Part shown: piece by piece, positions 33,513 to 42,947 of the stretch
Position numbering within the stretch: position 1 is the stretch's first letter
How the letters are laid out: each line of letters starts with the position of its first letter
From: Deltaproteobacteria bacterium
Lineage (GTDB): Bacteria > Myxococcota_A > Polyangia > Polyangiales > JADJMO01
Direction of reading: 5' to 3'
NCBI GenBank assembly: GCA_022843175.1
Contig: JALHOE010000003.1
Span: 50,850-114,849 of the forward strand
DNA length: 64,000 nt
Program-made: the position numbers and the translations under genes
The notes under the pieces: model-generated
What the model was told of the DNA's origin: nothing
The model's database searches: none
Seen by the model: only the letters and a program-made list of their open reading frames with translations

Positions 33513-34304
33513 TCAGGATTTCTCGTCTGTAGCGGCACGATGGCGCGTGTTGAGATCCTTGTAGAAGGCCTCGAAGGCTTCTTTGCACTTCACCGCCGAT
33601 TCCATGAACTCCGCGAGGCGCCTTTGCTCGTCCATCAACCAGGTCTTTCCCTTGGCCGCGCTTTCGACAACCCACTCGAGCTCCATCGTGGCGCTCTCCA
33701 CGAATTCGATATGGCGGAGAACCTCGAGGCGGTACGGGCTAGGGAGAAGCGCGGCTGCCGCCCCCGTTTCCGTGATGACCGCGCGAGCCTTTCCTACTCG
33801 AGCGGGAAGACTCGCGTGCTGCAGGTCGCGCAGCGAAGCGACAATCGCGTCGTTGAGCTCGGAGACTGCCCGACGCGCGGCGGTATAAAGCTCGAACTCT
33901 TTCTCATATCGACGCACTTCGATCTCGGATTCGACGCGCAGCTGCTTCTCGTATGCCTTCAGGTCCCTCTCTATCTGGGCGCGCGCCTGCTCGACCTCGC
34001 TGTGGATTTGACGGTCAACCTCGCTCTTCCGCTCCAAGAGCCGCAGCTGCACGGCTTCGTCGATCTGAGCCTTGTAGTTTGCGAGCAGCTCCTCCCGGCG
34101 CTGCGTCACTCCACTTTCGTGCTCTGTGAGTTGTTGCTTGAGGGCCGCCGTGTGGTTCTCGATGGACTTCTTGCTGGCCTCCTCGAGCTCAATCCGCCGC
34201 GCGGTGAGATCCCGGTTGATCAGCCATCGGAAGAGCGAACCAATAGCGCCAGCCGCCACCGTGTTGAGCGCGAGAGAGGCTCCAAGAGTGGTCCAGTCCA
34301 TCAA
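33513..34304 (-). CDS. Membrane-anchored coiled-coil protein
   Basis: 263 residues. One N-terminal membrane helix (TLGASLALNTVAAGAIGSLF) is followed directly by about 120 residues of highly charged coiled coil (RRIELEEASKKSIENHTAAL onward, rich in E/Q/R). A mostly helical C-terminal domain with LEVLRHIEFVESATMELEWV and EAFEAFYKDLNT completes it. No catalytic motif. The build recalls sensor or scaffold parts of defence systems, but no partner gene is intact next to it. Confidence 0.6.
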   Translation of the reverse strand: MMDWTTLGASLALNTVAAGAIGSLFRWLINRDLTARRIELEEASKKSIENHTAALKQQLTEHESGVTQRREELLANYKAQIDEAVQLRLLERKSEVDRQIHSEVEQARAQIERDLKAYEKQLRVESEIEVRRYEKEFELYTAARRAVSELNDAIVASLRDLQHASLPARVGKARAVITETGAAAALLPSPYRLEVLRHIEFVESATMELEWVVESAAKGKTWLMDEQRRLAEFMESAVKCKEAFEAFYKDLNTRHRAATDEKS

Positions 34305-34732
34305 CCGGAGGCTACCGCCGCATGATCGCCGCCGCTCTGCTCCTAGGAATCTCTTGGCCGGCTTCTCGCGAGCGTGCTCCTCCGGGCCTGGTCTGACCGG
34401 ACCGACCCGTGGCCCCCCCCGTGCCTGGACGCGCGAGGCGCGGCCGCCGACGCCCGCGGACCGGCTCCAGCTCTACCGACCGACCGCGGCGGCCGTCGGC
34501 GAGCAGATCTACCTCCTCGGCCCCCACCGCGGCACCGGTGCTCCCGTGACGCCGGCGCGGCCACCAGGACAGCGTTCCACCGCAGGGGCCTACCGTCCAT
34601 CCCGGCGACTGCGACAACCAGTGTCGCTACCCACTGCGTGGACGGCCGCGGACTGCACGCCGCCGCCGATTGGCTACGATTCCTCTCGGCGCCCTCGACA
34701 GAGAGGTCGCGCGTGCGCGAGAGGGAGGTCGG
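34305..34732. other. 428 bases without a convincing gene
   Basis: Open frames here are Arg/Ala/Pro-rich shadows on both strands and none resembles a protein. A run of C at about 34412 and high GC are the only features noticed. Probably degraded island DNA between the coiled-coil gene and the YkgJ-type gene. Confidence 0.5.
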
Positions 34733-35581
34733 ATGGCGAACCGCAACGAGAAGGCGAGCAAGAAGAAGAAGAAACGCGAAGAGCGGCAGCGCGCGGCTCG
34801 CGCAGCACCGCGGATGGGTGCGCCGGACGACCGTTCGCCTCCTTCGCCCGCCGAGATCGACCGCATGCTCGCGCCAATTGCCGGCGACGTCGCCACGGCG
34901 CTGGAGACCGACGCCGCCGCCGCAGCCAGGCTCGCGCACGAAAAGTCAGACCGTGCTCTGGCTGAAGCGTGGCGACTGGCGGGCACGCGTCCTGGTTGTG
35001 ATCGCGGCTGCAGCTACTGCTGTCGAGGGCTTCGCGTGGACACGACGGTACCCGAGGTTGCCGCGATCGCGTCGTATCTACGAGAGCAGCTCTCGCCGGA
35101 CGACCTCGCAAGGGTCGCCGAGCGTGTTTCTGCGAACGCCGAGAAGGCTCACGGCACGACCGTCATGGGGTACCCCGCACAGATGCCCTGCGCCCTGCTT
35201 GACGAGTCCGGGAAGTGCATCGTGTACCTCGTGCGGCCGCTTCCATGTCGGACTGACTCGTCTCTCGACGCTGACGCATGCGCGGCCGGCTACGAGGAGC
35301 AGTTGACCAACGGAACCGAAGTGGACGTACCCAAGCTTCCGCAGGTCATGTTCGCGGGGACCAAATGCTCTGCGGAGCTGCGAAACGCCATTCGGGACCG
35401 CAACCTAAAGACGCCGGTGGTGGAGCTGCAGGAGGCCGTTCACATCGCGCTCAGCGATGCGAAGGCTGTTGATCGTTGGTTTGCCGGAGAAGACGCGTTT
35501 GCACAAGCACGCGTGAACACGCGAGCGGACGAGAAGCCATCGGTCAGCTTCGGTGACAAGCGAAGACTCCCGGTGACCTAG
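34733..35581 (+). CDS. YkgJ-family cysteine cluster protein
   Basis: 282 residues from ATG 34733, preceded by GAGGGAGG. The N-terminus is very Lys/Arg-rich (NEKASKKKKKREERQR). The metal-binding cluster follows the YkgJ pattern: CDRGCSYCCRG near residue 87-97, then MPCALLDESGKCIVYLVRP and LPCRT. Family members bind iron or zinc through these Cys, and the reaction is not established. The basic tail may bind nucleic acid. It is island cargo on the opposite strand to its neighbours. Confidence 0.75.
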   Translation: MANRNEKASKKKKKREERQRAARAAPRMGAPDDRSPPSPAEIDRMLAPIAGDVATALETDAAAAARLAHEKSDRALAEAWRLAGTRPGCDRGCSYCCRGLRVDTTVPEVAAIASYLREQLSPDDLARVAERVSANAEKAHGTTVMGYPAQMPCALLDESGKCIVYLVRPLPCRTDSSLDADACAAGYEEQLTNGTEVDVPKLPQVMFAGTKCSAELRNAIRDRNLKTPVVELQEAVHIALSDAKAVDRWFAGEDAFAQARVNTRADEKPSVSFGDKRRLPVT

Positions 35582-35587
35582 TCTAGT

Positions 35588-35785
35588 CTAGCTGCCGTCA
35601 GCCCGTGCCCGTCGGCCGCGTGCATCCTCGACGAAGGCCTTCAGCCGCCTTGCGTCAGCCCCGAGCTCCTCGGCCTCTGCGGCGATCGTGCCGTCGTCAA
35701 CGTCGAGCAGCTCGGCGGCCGCGGCGCGGAGCGCGCGGTCTATTCCCCATGACGGCCCGCCCGCGAGCTCGCGCTTGCTGCTCAT
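35588..35785 (-). CDS. 65-residue hypothetical protein
   Basis: The ATG at 35785 overlaps the stop of the upstream frame (ATGA). Acidic and helical: SWGIDRALRAAAAELLDVDDGTIAAEAEELGADARRLKAFVEDA. No family is recognised. It is in an operon with the frameshifted gene upstream. Confidence 0.45.
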   Translation of the reverse strand: MSSKRELAGGPSWGIDRALRAAAAELLDVDDGTIAAEAEELGADARRLKAFVEDARGRRARADGS

Positions 35786-36163
35786 CGCACGAACTCCAGC
35801 TGTCTGCGCTTCCCCTCGGCGGACAAGGCGGCGCCACACACCCACGCGCGCTCGAGATCGGCGTGCTGCCCAAGGATCTCGCGCACGAGCCGCTCGGTCG
35901 CGCCCCGTAGCGGGAGCGGGGCGAAGCCGAGCTGCTCGAAGTCTTTCTTCCTCCACAGGTGGCGGACCGCGACGGTTGCGCGGATCCTGTCGTCGCCGAG
36001 GTCCTCGAGGCGCACGTGCAGGACGCGGCCGTCGACGACGCGGTCCTCCTCGAGGAGCACGGGCCGCGCGGCGACCTTGGCGCGGAAGCGGTCGGCGATG
36101 TCCTCGGCGCGCGCGAGGCGAGCGTAGGCGGCCGGCCCGCAGGGCTTGGTAGCGGTTCATCAC
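35782..36163 (-). pseudogene. Hypothetical gene with an early frameshift
   Basis: ATG 36163 gives MNRYQAL and then leaves frame. The adjacent frame supplies the rest: PAAYARLARAEDIADRFRAK, VLLEEDRVVDGRVLHVRLED, IRATVAVRHLWRKKDFEQLG, ending GKRRQLEFVR at 35782. The break is near 36140. From GTG 36060 a 92-residue shorter product is possible. Function unknown; it looks like a phage- or plasmid-type small gene. Confidence 0.45.
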
Positions 36164-36240
36164 CTAACGGTGGGGCGCTGCTGGCGAACGCGAGGCCGGA
36201 GAATGTCCGCGGCCGGCGGGGCGGCGAGGAAATGTCCGAA

Positions 36241-36921
36241 CTACTCAAGTCGCAGCATGCAGCTGCACGTCACAGCCGGGTCGGCCTGCGCGGTCCAGGT
36301 CAGGCTTGTGCCTGCGAGTTCCTTGCGTTTCGCGATGTGCTCGCCGGCGCTCTTCGTGTCGAAAACCTGCGCGTGACGCTTGCCGGCGTCGATGCAAACC
36401 GTCTGCGAGACCTCCAGCGTCAGCTTCTTCTCGTCGTACTTGTTCACCTTTACGGTCGCGTGGTTGCAGCGCGCGGTCACCGTCGCGAAGACGGCAGGGG
36501 CGTCGACGACGCCGTCGGCATCGGGCACACCAGCATCAACGGGAGTCGATGGAATCCCGGCTTTGTTCACGCGGTCCTCAAGGCGGTCGAGCCGCTTGCC
36601 AAGATCGTCGATCTTGCCGGTGATCGTCGTGAGCTGCCCCTCAAGACCCGCGATGTCTTCGCGCGTCTGTACGTACTTTTCGGTGACACCGGTGAACACT
36701 GTGTAGAGAGCACCGAGTCCGAGAACGACAATTCCTGCTGCGACAGCGATCGCCTTCCATGCGGCACCGATTTCCGTGCGCAACGCGGCCACGTCGCTGG
36801 TCGGTGGTGGCGGCTTCGGTTGCTCCAGCGGCGTTGGCGGTGCCGGAGCAAGCTTGGCGCGCGCGGGTTCTGGGTCGCTCGCGTGCGAGACGTCCTCCTC
36901 TTCCTTCGCGACAGCCACCAT
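36241..36921 (-). CDS. Single-pass membrane protein with coiled coil
   Basis: 226 residues from ATG 36921. An acidic/Pro-rich N-terminus is followed by the membrane helix AIAVAAGIVVLGLGALYTVF (about 80-100), then a heptad stretch GLEGQLTTITGKIDDLGKRL. The C-terminal beta-rich domain carries four Cys, including a VTCSCML ending. The topology suggests an inner-membrane anchor with a periplasmic domain. It is the last gene before att3. No family is recognised. Confidence 0.55.
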   Translation of the reverse strand: MVAVAKEEEDVSHASDPEPARAKLAPAPPTPLEQPKPPPPTSDVAALRTEIGAAWKAIAVAAGIVVLGLGALYTVFTGVTEKYVQTREDIAGLEGQLTTITGKIDDLGKRLDRLEDRVNKAGIPSTPVDAGVPDADGVVDAPAVFATVTARCNHATVKVNKYDEKKLTLEVSQTVCIDAGKRHAQVFDTKSAGEHIAKRKELAGTSLTWTAQADPAVTCSCMLRLE

Positions 36922-37230
36922 TAGCCGGACGGCAACATGCGACGCGGCGCGTGCGGTAGACGAGCCAAGGCCACGCTTGCCGCAGTGCTTCATGCCCGGC
37001 GCGCGGCCCGCGGTGCGTCGAGCCACCCAAAGTTCGCGAGCCACTTCAAGCATCGCGCCGTGGGTCGCTGGGCGGTCGCCATCGAGAGCCGCAGCCTTCG
37101 CCAGCAGAGCGCTCGCCAAGCTCGCCCGACGGCCTCGCTCGCGCGCAGCGGACAGACCCCAGCCACACCGCGTGCCTCGCCCGCCACACACGGCGGATTT
37201 TCCCGCGCGAGACTTCCGCACCTCTCCGCT
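36922..37230. other. 309 bases without a convincing gene, before att3
   Basis: Only Arg/Ala-rich shadow frames are open. No promoter or terminator motif is obvious. This is the right end of island 2. Confidence 0.45.
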
Positions 37231-37274
37231 TTGAAAATCCGCGTGTCGACAGTTCGATTCTGTCCCCGGGCACC
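37231..37274 (+). repeat. att3: 3' half of tRNA-Phe gene, right border of the islands
   Basis: Third copy of the tRNA-Phe 3' half, 44 bases including the final CACC as in att1. To its right only core-type genes follow, so it is taken as the outer right border of the integrated chain. Confidence 0.85.
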
Positions 37275-37287
37275 TGCTGAACGCGCC

Positions 37288-39663
37288 CTACACGAGGGGC
37301 GGCGGTGGCTCGCTGATCGCCGCCACCAGCGCATACGCGTCCACCGGCTTCACGAAGTGGCGCTCGAAGCCCGCCTCTTGGGTCTGCTCGCGGTCGCTCT
37401 GCTGCCCGTAGCCGGTCATCGCGATCAACCGCGGGGTGTCTGCGCCAAGGCGTTCGCGCAGGCGCGCGGCGAGCTCGTAGCCGTCCATCACCGGGAGGCC
37501 GAGGTCGAGGACGGCCACGCTCGGGTGGAACGTGTCGGCGATCTCGAGCGCGCTCGGGCCGTCGTGCGCGGTGCGCACCTCGAAGCCGAAGGTGGAGAGG
37601 AACGCCGCGAACACCTCGGAGATGTCGGGGTTGTCGTCGACCATCAGCACGCGCGTGGCCGCGACGGCCTCGGGCGCGGCGGACGACGCTTCGGGCGCTT
37701 CTGCCGCGAGCTGCGCGGGCGGTAGGCGGAGCTCGAAGCAGCTCCCCTTGCCGAGGCCCGCGCTGTGCGCGGACACCGCGCCGCCGTGGAGCGTCATCAG
37801 GCTCTTGACCAGCGCGAGCCCGAGACCGAGGCCGCCCTGCGAGCGATCGGGCGCGCGCTTGCCCTGGAAGAACGCGTCGAAGAGGTGCGGGAGCTGCTCG
37901 GGCGCGATGCCCGAGCCGTTGTCTCGCACGCGGAGGACGATCTCTTCGCCCTCGCGCGCAGCGACGATCGAGATCTCGCCGCCCGCGTCCGTGTAGCGCG
38001 CGGCGTTGGTGAGCAGGTTGGCGACGACCTGCGAGAGCCGCACGAGGTCGGCGTCGACGTCGAGATCGTTGGGCACGACCACGTCGAGGCGCTGCGCCTT
38101 CTGCTCGAACAGCGGCGTGGCCGTCTCCACCGCGCGCGAGACGACCTCGCCGAGCGAGATCCGCGCTTTGCGGAGCTCGATCTTGCCCTGCGCGACGCGC
38201 GAGACGTCGAGGAGATCGTCCACCAGGTGCACGAGGTGGCGCGACTGTCGCTCGATGATCTCGCGCTCGCGCGCCACCGCGTCGCCGGCGCGGAGCTTCA
38301 TCAGCTCGACAGCGGTGAGGATCGGCGCAAGCGGGTTGCGCAGCTCGTGGCCGAGCATCGCGAGGAACTCGTCCTTCGCGCGGCTCGCCCTCACCTGCGC
38401 GGTGATGTCGACCGCGACCGCCATCATGCCGTAGACGTGCCCCTCGGCGTTGCGGATCGGCTCGAGCGTGTACTTGAAGAAGCAGTCCTCGAGGACGCCG
38501 GTGCCCCGTCGGTCGAGCGGGATGAGCATGTCCTCGGTGACGAACGGCTCGCCGCTCTGGTAGACGCGATCGAGGACCGCGGGGAGCTCGGTGTCTCGCA
38601 GCTCGGGGAACGCCTCGAGGTACGACTTCCCGAGCAGATCACGGCCGCCGACGATCTGTCGGTAGAGCGGGTTGGCCACCGCGAACACGTGCTCGGGACC
38701 GATCAGGAGCGCGGTCGCGACGGGGGCCTGCTCGAGGAGCCGACGGCGTTCGCTCTCGATCCGCGCGCGCGACCGCGCGGCCACCACCTGCTCGACGATC
38801 TGCTGCAGGAAGCCGCGGTACGCCTCGTCGAAAGGGAGGCGCGGGCTCAGGCCGAAGACGAGCGCGAGCCCCGTGCCGTCGAGCGGCGCGACGTAGAGCT
38901 CGGTCACCGGCTCGGGCCACGAGCCGGCTGTCACCGGCGTGTCGAGCTGGACGCGCCCCTCGCGCTCGAGCACTCCCGAGACCGCGCGCACGATCGGCGT
39001 CGCGTCGTCGAGGCCGATCACCCGCGGCGCGCCGCCGTCGAAGATGAGCGTGAACGCGAGGTCGCGAGTCTCGTGCGGGAGGACTTGCGCGGTGAGGTCG
39101 GTGACCTGCGCGGCGTCCTCGGCGGTGGCGAGCGCGACGGCGAGCGAGCGGATCAACCGCAGCCGGCGCTCGGCGAGCACGCGGCCGGTGGTCTCGGTGC
39201 AGACGACGAGCGTCCCGCCGATCGCGCCGCGGTCGTCGAACACCGGCGAGTAACCGTACGTCCAGTAGACCTCTTCGATGCACCCGTTGCGGTAGATCGG
39301 CACGAGGTGGTCCTCGTTCCAGCTCGCCCTGCCGCGCTGCATGACGTCGTCGATCTGCGGCCAGATGATCGGCCAGATCTCCTGCCAGCAGTCGACGCCG
39401 CGCTGCCCCATCGCGGCCGGGTGCTTCCCGACGCCGAAGCTCGGGAGGTACGCGTCGTTGTAGAGCTGGATGAGGTCGTTGCCCCACCAGAGGAACATCG
39501 GGTGACGCGAGTGGAGGAGGATGCCGACGGTCGTCTTGAGGCTCGCCGGCCACGACTCGGGAGGGCCGAGCGGCGTGTTGCTCCAGTCGACCTCGCGGGC
39601 GACCCGGCCAGCCTCTCCGCCCCCGGACAGGAAGTACGCGTCGCTCGACACGCGCGGGAGCAT
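37288..39663 (-). CDS. Hybrid sensor histidine kinase with PAS domains and receiver
   Basis: 791 residues, no membrane helix. The N-terminal PAS-like domain (about 25-165) has the form seen in many soluble PAS kinases (WGNDLIQLYNDAYLPSFG). A GAF-like middle and a second PAS (about 310-425, EQAPVATALLIGPEH) follow. Then come HisKA with LAMLGHELRNPLAP (His439), HATPase boxes LLTNAARYTD, RDNGSGIAP and GGLGLGLALVKS, and a C-terminal receiver with VAVLDLGLPVMDG (Asp720) and FVKPVD. It should relay phosphate internally. The output partner is not adjacent. The upstream gene on the same strand is a lipoprotein 61 bases away. Confidence 0.9.
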   Translation of the reverse strand: MLPRVSSDAYFLSGGGEAGRVAREVDWSNTPLGPPESWPASLKTTVGILLHSRHPMFLWWGNDLIQLYNDAYLPSFGVGKHPAAMGQRGVDCWQEIWPIIWPQIDDVMQRGRASWNEDHLVPIYRNGCIEEVYWTYGYSPVFDDRGAIGGTLVVCTETTGRVLAERRLRLIRSLAVALATAEDAAQVTDLTAQVLPHETRDLAFTLIFDGGAPRVIGLDDATPIVRAVSGVLEREGRVQLDTPVTAGSWPEPVTELYVAPLDGTGLALVFGLSPRLPFDEAYRGFLQQIVEQVVAARSRARIESERRRLLEQAPVATALLIGPEHVFAVANPLYRQIVGGRDLLGKSYLEAFPELRDTELPAVLDRVYQSGEPFVTEDMLIPLDRRGTGVLEDCFFKYTLEPIRNAEGHVYGMMAVAVDITAQVRASRAKDEFLAMLGHELRNPLAPILTAVELMKLRAGDAVAREREIIERQSRHLVHLVDDLLDVSRVAQGKIELRKARISLGEVVSRAVETATPLFEQKAQRLDVVVPNDLDVDADLVRLSQVVANLLTNAARYTDAGGEISIVAAREGEEIVLRVRDNGSGIAPEQLPHLFDAFFQGKRAPDRSQGGLGLGLALVKSLMTLHGGAVSAHSAGLGKGSCFELRLPPAQLAAEAPEASSAAPEAVAATRVLMVDDNPDISEVFAAFLSTFGFEVRTAHDGPSALEIADTFHPSVAVLDLGLPVMDGYELAARLRERLGADTPRLIAMTGYGQQSDREQTQEAGFERHFVKPVDAYALVAAISEPPPPLV

Positions 39664-39724
39664 ACTCCTTGGAGTCGCAAACGCTCGAACGCGCTCGGCG
39701 GCAGCGCCGATTACCCAACGACGC

Positions 39725-40423
39725 TCAATCCCAGGGCGCGGGGAAACTCGGGGCGAACATGGCCTCGGCGCTGGCGTCGAGCGGCACGAGCGTGTCGGTC
39801 GCGGGCTCCGTGTCGGGCACGCCGGTGTCGATCACGGAGCTGTCCGTCGCGATGTCGGTGTCGAGCGCGGTGTCGAGACCGAGCGACGTATCGGACGCGG
39901 TGGCGTCGAACGCCGTGTCGGGCCCGGAGTCGACCACCGAGCTGTCGAGCGGCGACCCACTGTCGGCGAGCGTCGCGTCGATCGTGCCCGAGTCGGCGAT
40001 GCTGCCGGAGTCGGCGAGCGTCGCGTCGACGCTGCCGGAGTCGGCGAGCGTCGCGTCGACGCTGCCGGAGTCGGCGAGCGTCGCGTCGAGGGCGGCGGCG
40101 CTGTCGCTCACACCGGTGTCGACGCTCGCGCCGGTATCCACGACGGAGCCGTCGACGAGGACCACTCCGCTGTCGGTGACGCTCGTCTCGGGCGACGTCG
40201 CGCCCGTGTCGGTGGGTGCTGCGTCGATCGTCGACACGTCCTCGATCACCGTCCCGGTGTCGTCGCTCGTCGCGCCGGTGTCCGGCAGCACCTCGACCTC
40301 GGCGTCCTGCACCTCGGCGCCGCCGGTGTCGACGGGACGCGTGTCCCGGAGATCGTCGTCCTCGCTGCAGGCCACCATCAGCGCCGCACCGAGTGCGAGC
40401 GCAACGACACGGAAGGTCTTCAC
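39725..40423 (-). CDS. Asp/Ser/Thr-rich repeat lipoprotein
   Basis: 232 residues from GTG 40423, with signal FRVVALALGAALMVAC as lipobox. The mature part is almost entirely Asp/Thr/Ser/Val/Ala, with direct protein repeats ATLADSGSVD and many DTG/DSG units. It is likely an extended acidic, possibly calcium-binding, surface spacer without a folded domain. Such proteins are common in myxobacteria. It diverges from the lipoprotein at 40526 across 102 bases. Confidence 0.65.
   Translation of the reverse strand: MKTFRVVALALGAALMVACSEDDDLRDTRPVDTGGAEVQDAEVEVLPDTGATSDDTGTVIEDVSTIDAAPTDTGATSPETSVTDSGVVLVDGSVVDTGASVDTGVSDSAAALDATLADSGSVDATLADSGSVDATLADSGSIADSGTIDATLADSGSPLDSSVVDSGPDTAFDATASDTSLGLDTALDTDIATDSSVIDTGVPDTEPATDTLVPLDASAEAMFAPSFPAPWD
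40001..40089. repeat. 30-bp tandem repeat inside the acidic lipoprotein gene
   Basis: Three near-perfect 30-base units beginning GCTGCCGGAGTCGGCGAGCG. In the coding strand each gives one ten-residue ADSGSVDATL block. Copy number may vary between strains. Confidence 0.7.
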
Positions 40424-40525
40424 CGTTCGTGAGCGTAACGCGCCGATCGCGACGGTCACGTGGCGAGGGTGCGAGCGAGGCCCACCCGTTGCGCTCCCGT
40501 GCACGCTGCGAGCAAACTCATCGTC

Positions 40526-41338
40526 ATGCGCCGCGCGTTGCTTCCGCTTGTGCTCACTCTCCTCGCCTCTTGCTCCAGCGATCCCGAGACGCCGACGACC
40601 GAGGTCGACAGCGGCGCTGTGGATGGTGCGAAGCCCGACTCCGCCACCGCGGCAGATACCCGGGTCGACGACGGCGGGCTCGATCTCGACAGCACGATCG
40701 ACAGCGGCGTCGACTCGGGCACGCCCCCGGCCGACACCATGGTGGCGGACACCACGGCGGCCGACACCACGGCGGCCGACACGTTCACGCCCCCGGCCGA
40801 CACCGGTCCGGGCGACGTCGCGAAGGCGCGCATCCACGAGATCTACGTCGACCGCGCGCTCGAGGGCGACAAGGTCGAGTTCGTGGAGATCTCCGCGCCG
40901 CCCAACACGCCGCTCGACAACCTCTGGCTCCGCCACATCGACGACAAGGGCGTGCCGGTGTTCGAGCTGCGCGTGGCGGACGCCGGCGCGAAGATGAAGG
41001 CGAGCGGACTGTGGGTCGTCGGCACGAGCTTCGTCACCGTCGACAAAGCGCACCCGCTGTCGGCTTGGGGCCTCACCGGCGCGGGCGGCTCGGTGCAGCT
41101 GCTCCGCAAGGACATCGCGATGTCGCTCGTCGACGTCGTCGGGTACGGCGGCGCGCCCGCGTCCACCGCCACCGCGCCCACCAAGACGATCGAGGGCAGC
41201 GCCGCGTCGATCGCCGCGAGCGGCAGCACCGGCAAGACCATCGGTCGCAAATCCGTTCCGGGCGACACCGACAACAACAGCGCCGACTTCTGCGTGATGA
41301 ACGCCACCCCGGGTGCGGCGAACGGCGCGTGCTTGTAG
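40526..41338 (+). CDS. Lipoprotein with lamin-tail-like domain
   Basis: 270 residues: lipobox LASC, an Asp/Thr-rich spacer (ADTTAADTTAADTF) to about residue 95, then a beta-sandwich of the lamin-tail (LTD) type. Markers are ARIHEIYVDRALEGDKVEFVEI, LDNLWLRHIDDKG and VDVVGYGG, ending DNNSADFCVMNATPGAAN. The latter is the typical end of bacterial LTD domains. Probably a surface or secreted protein of unknown binding role. Confidence 0.75.
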   Translation: MRRALLPLVLTLLASCSSDPETPTTEVDSGAVDGAKPDSATAADTRVDDGGLDLDSTIDSGVDSGTPPADTMVADTTAADTTAADTFTPPADTGPGDVAKARIHEIYVDRALEGDKVEFVEISAPPNTPLDNLWLRHIDDKGVPVFELRVADAGAKMKASGLWVVGTSFVTVDKAHPLSAWGLTGAGGSVQLLRKDIAMSLVDVVGYGGAPASTATAPTKTIEGSAASIAASGSTGKTIGRKSVPGDTDNNSADFCVMNATPGAANGACL

Positions 41339-41351
41339 TCTGCCCCGGGCC

Positions 41352-42947
41352 ATGTCGGACGACCTGAAGACGCCCCTCGCCTCGCCGGCCCCCGACTTCG
41401 GCAAGCTGCCGCGGCACGCCGACGTGGTGGTGGTGGGCAGCGGGCACAACGCGCTCGTGTGCGCGCTGCTCCTCGCGCGCGGTGGCCGCAAGGTCGTAAT
41501 GCTCGAGCAGAAGCCGCGCGTCGGCGGCGCGTGCGTCACCGAGAAGCCGTTCGCCAAAGCCCCCGAGCTGTCGGTCTCCACCGGCGCCTACCTCCTCGGG
41601 ATCATGCCGCCCGAGCTGCTCCAGACGCTCGGCATCGACCTCCCGCTGCGCCGCCGCGACCCGCACTACTTCCTCCCCACGACCGATCACCGCTACCTGC
41701 TCGTCGGGTCCGATCCAGAGAGCCTGCGCCGCCAGTACACCGAGTTCTTCAGCGAGCAGGACTGGGAGGCGCACGTCGCGATGAACGAAGAGCTCGCGCA
41801 GCTCCGCGACGACCTCGCGCCCGCGTGGCTGCTCCCCCCTGGCTCGATCGAGGAGACGGCGGAGCGCTTCATCCGCCCCGCGCTGCGAGACGTGTTCGTG
41901 CGCCTCGTGCGCGGCACCATCGCCGACTACCTCGCACGCTTCCCGTTCAAGAGCGCGCTCGTCCAGGCGATGTACGCCACCACCGACGCGTTCTCCGGCC
42001 TCCGCGGCGGCTGGGACACGCCGGGCACCGGCCACAACTTCCTCGCCCACAACATGTGCCGGCTCCCCGGGTCCGACGGCACGTGGATGCTCATCGAGGG
42101 CGGCATGGGCACGCTCACCCAAAAGCTCTTCGACGCCGCGCGCGCCGCCGGCGTGTACATCGAGACCGACGCCGAGGTCGCTTCGATCGACGTCGAAGAG
42201 GGCGTCGCCCGCGGCGTCACCCTCGCCCGCGGCGACGTTGTCCGCGCGCCCGTCGTCGTGTCGGGCGCCGATCCGTTCCGCACCCGAGACCTCGTCGGCG
42301 CGAGCAACCTGCCCGCCGCCTACAACACGAAGATCGACGGCCTCCGCCGCGACGGCACGACGCTGAAGGTCAACCTCGCGTTCGATCGACTCCCGCAGTT
42401 CACCTGTCTCCGCGAGGACAAGGGACAATACGGCCCCACCATTCACCTCCTCCCGATGGTCGACGATCCGATCGCGGCGCTGCGGCAGGCCTTCGACGAC
42501 GTCTGCCTCGGTCGGCTCGCCGCGGAGCCGACGATCGAGTGGTACTTCCACACGCCGATCGACCCGTCGATGAAGGACAGCAAGGGCCACCACAACGGCG
42601 CGTTGTTCGTGCAGTGGGTGCCCTACGAGCTCACCGAGGGAAAGACCTGGGCCGACGAAGAGGCGCGCTACGTGAAGCACCTCCTCTCCATCTGCGACCG
42701 CTTCGCCCCCGGCACCTCCGACGCCGTCATCGACGTCTTCGCGCTCACGCCGCCGAAGATCGAGCAGCACTTCGGCATCACGCGCGGCCACATCCAGCAC
42801 GTCGACAACAGCTTCGCGTTCGACGAGCGCGCGCCGTACACGCTCCCCATCCCCGGCGTCTTCCAGTGCAGCGCGGGCACCCACCCCGCGGGCGGCGTCG
42901 CCGGCGCGGCCGGTCACAACGCGGCCAAGCTCATCCTCAATAGCTGA
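41352..42947 (+). CDS. FAD-dependent oxidoreductase, phytoene-desaturase/PYROXD2-like
   Basis: 531 residues from ATG 41352. The dinucleotide-binding motif is ADVVVVGSGHNALVCALLLARGG, followed by VVMLEQKPRVGGACVTE. A second FAD contact lies at the C-terminus: FQCSAGTHPAGGVAGAAGHNAA. TWMLIEGGMGTLTQKL in the middle matches the carotenoid-desaturase-like family. It lacks a membrane helix. The substrate cannot be told, and no carotenoid genes lie nearby. Its stop overlaps the next start (TGATG). Confidence 0.85.
   Translation: MSDDLKTPLASPAPDFGKLPRHADVVVVGSGHNALVCALLLARGGRKVVMLEQKPRVGGACVTEKPFAKAPELSVSTGAYLLGIMPPELLQTLGIDLPLRRRDPHYFLPTTDHRYLLVGSDPESLRRQYTEFFSEQDWEAHVAMNEELAQLRDDLAPAWLLPPGSIEETAERFIRPALRDVFVRLVRGTIADYLARFPFKSALVQAMYATTDAFSGLRGGWDTPGTGHNFLAHNMCRLPGSDGTWMLIEGGMGTLTQKLFDAARAAGVYIETDAEVASIDVEEGVARGVTLARGDVVRAPVVVSGADPFRTRDLVGASNLPAAYNTKIDGLRRDGTTLKVNLAFDRLPQFTCLREDKGQYGPTIHLLPMVDDPIAALRQAFDDVCLGRLAAEPTIEWYFHTPIDPSMKDSKGHHNGALFVQWVPYELTEGKTWADEEARYVKHLLSICDRFAPGTSDAVIDVFALTPPKIEQHFGITRGHIQHVDNSFAFDERAPYTLPIPGVFQCSAGTHPAGGVAGAAGHNAAKLILNS

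Noticed and set aside
34374..35306. Plus-strand frame of 310 codons before the YkgJ-type gene
   Set aside because: Arg/Pro-rich and overlaps the well-supported cysteine cluster gene in another frame; no protein-like features.
40001..40089. CRISPR-like repeats
   Set aside because: The 30-base units are contiguous without spacers and encode a protein repeat. No CRISPR array or cas gene was seen anywhere.
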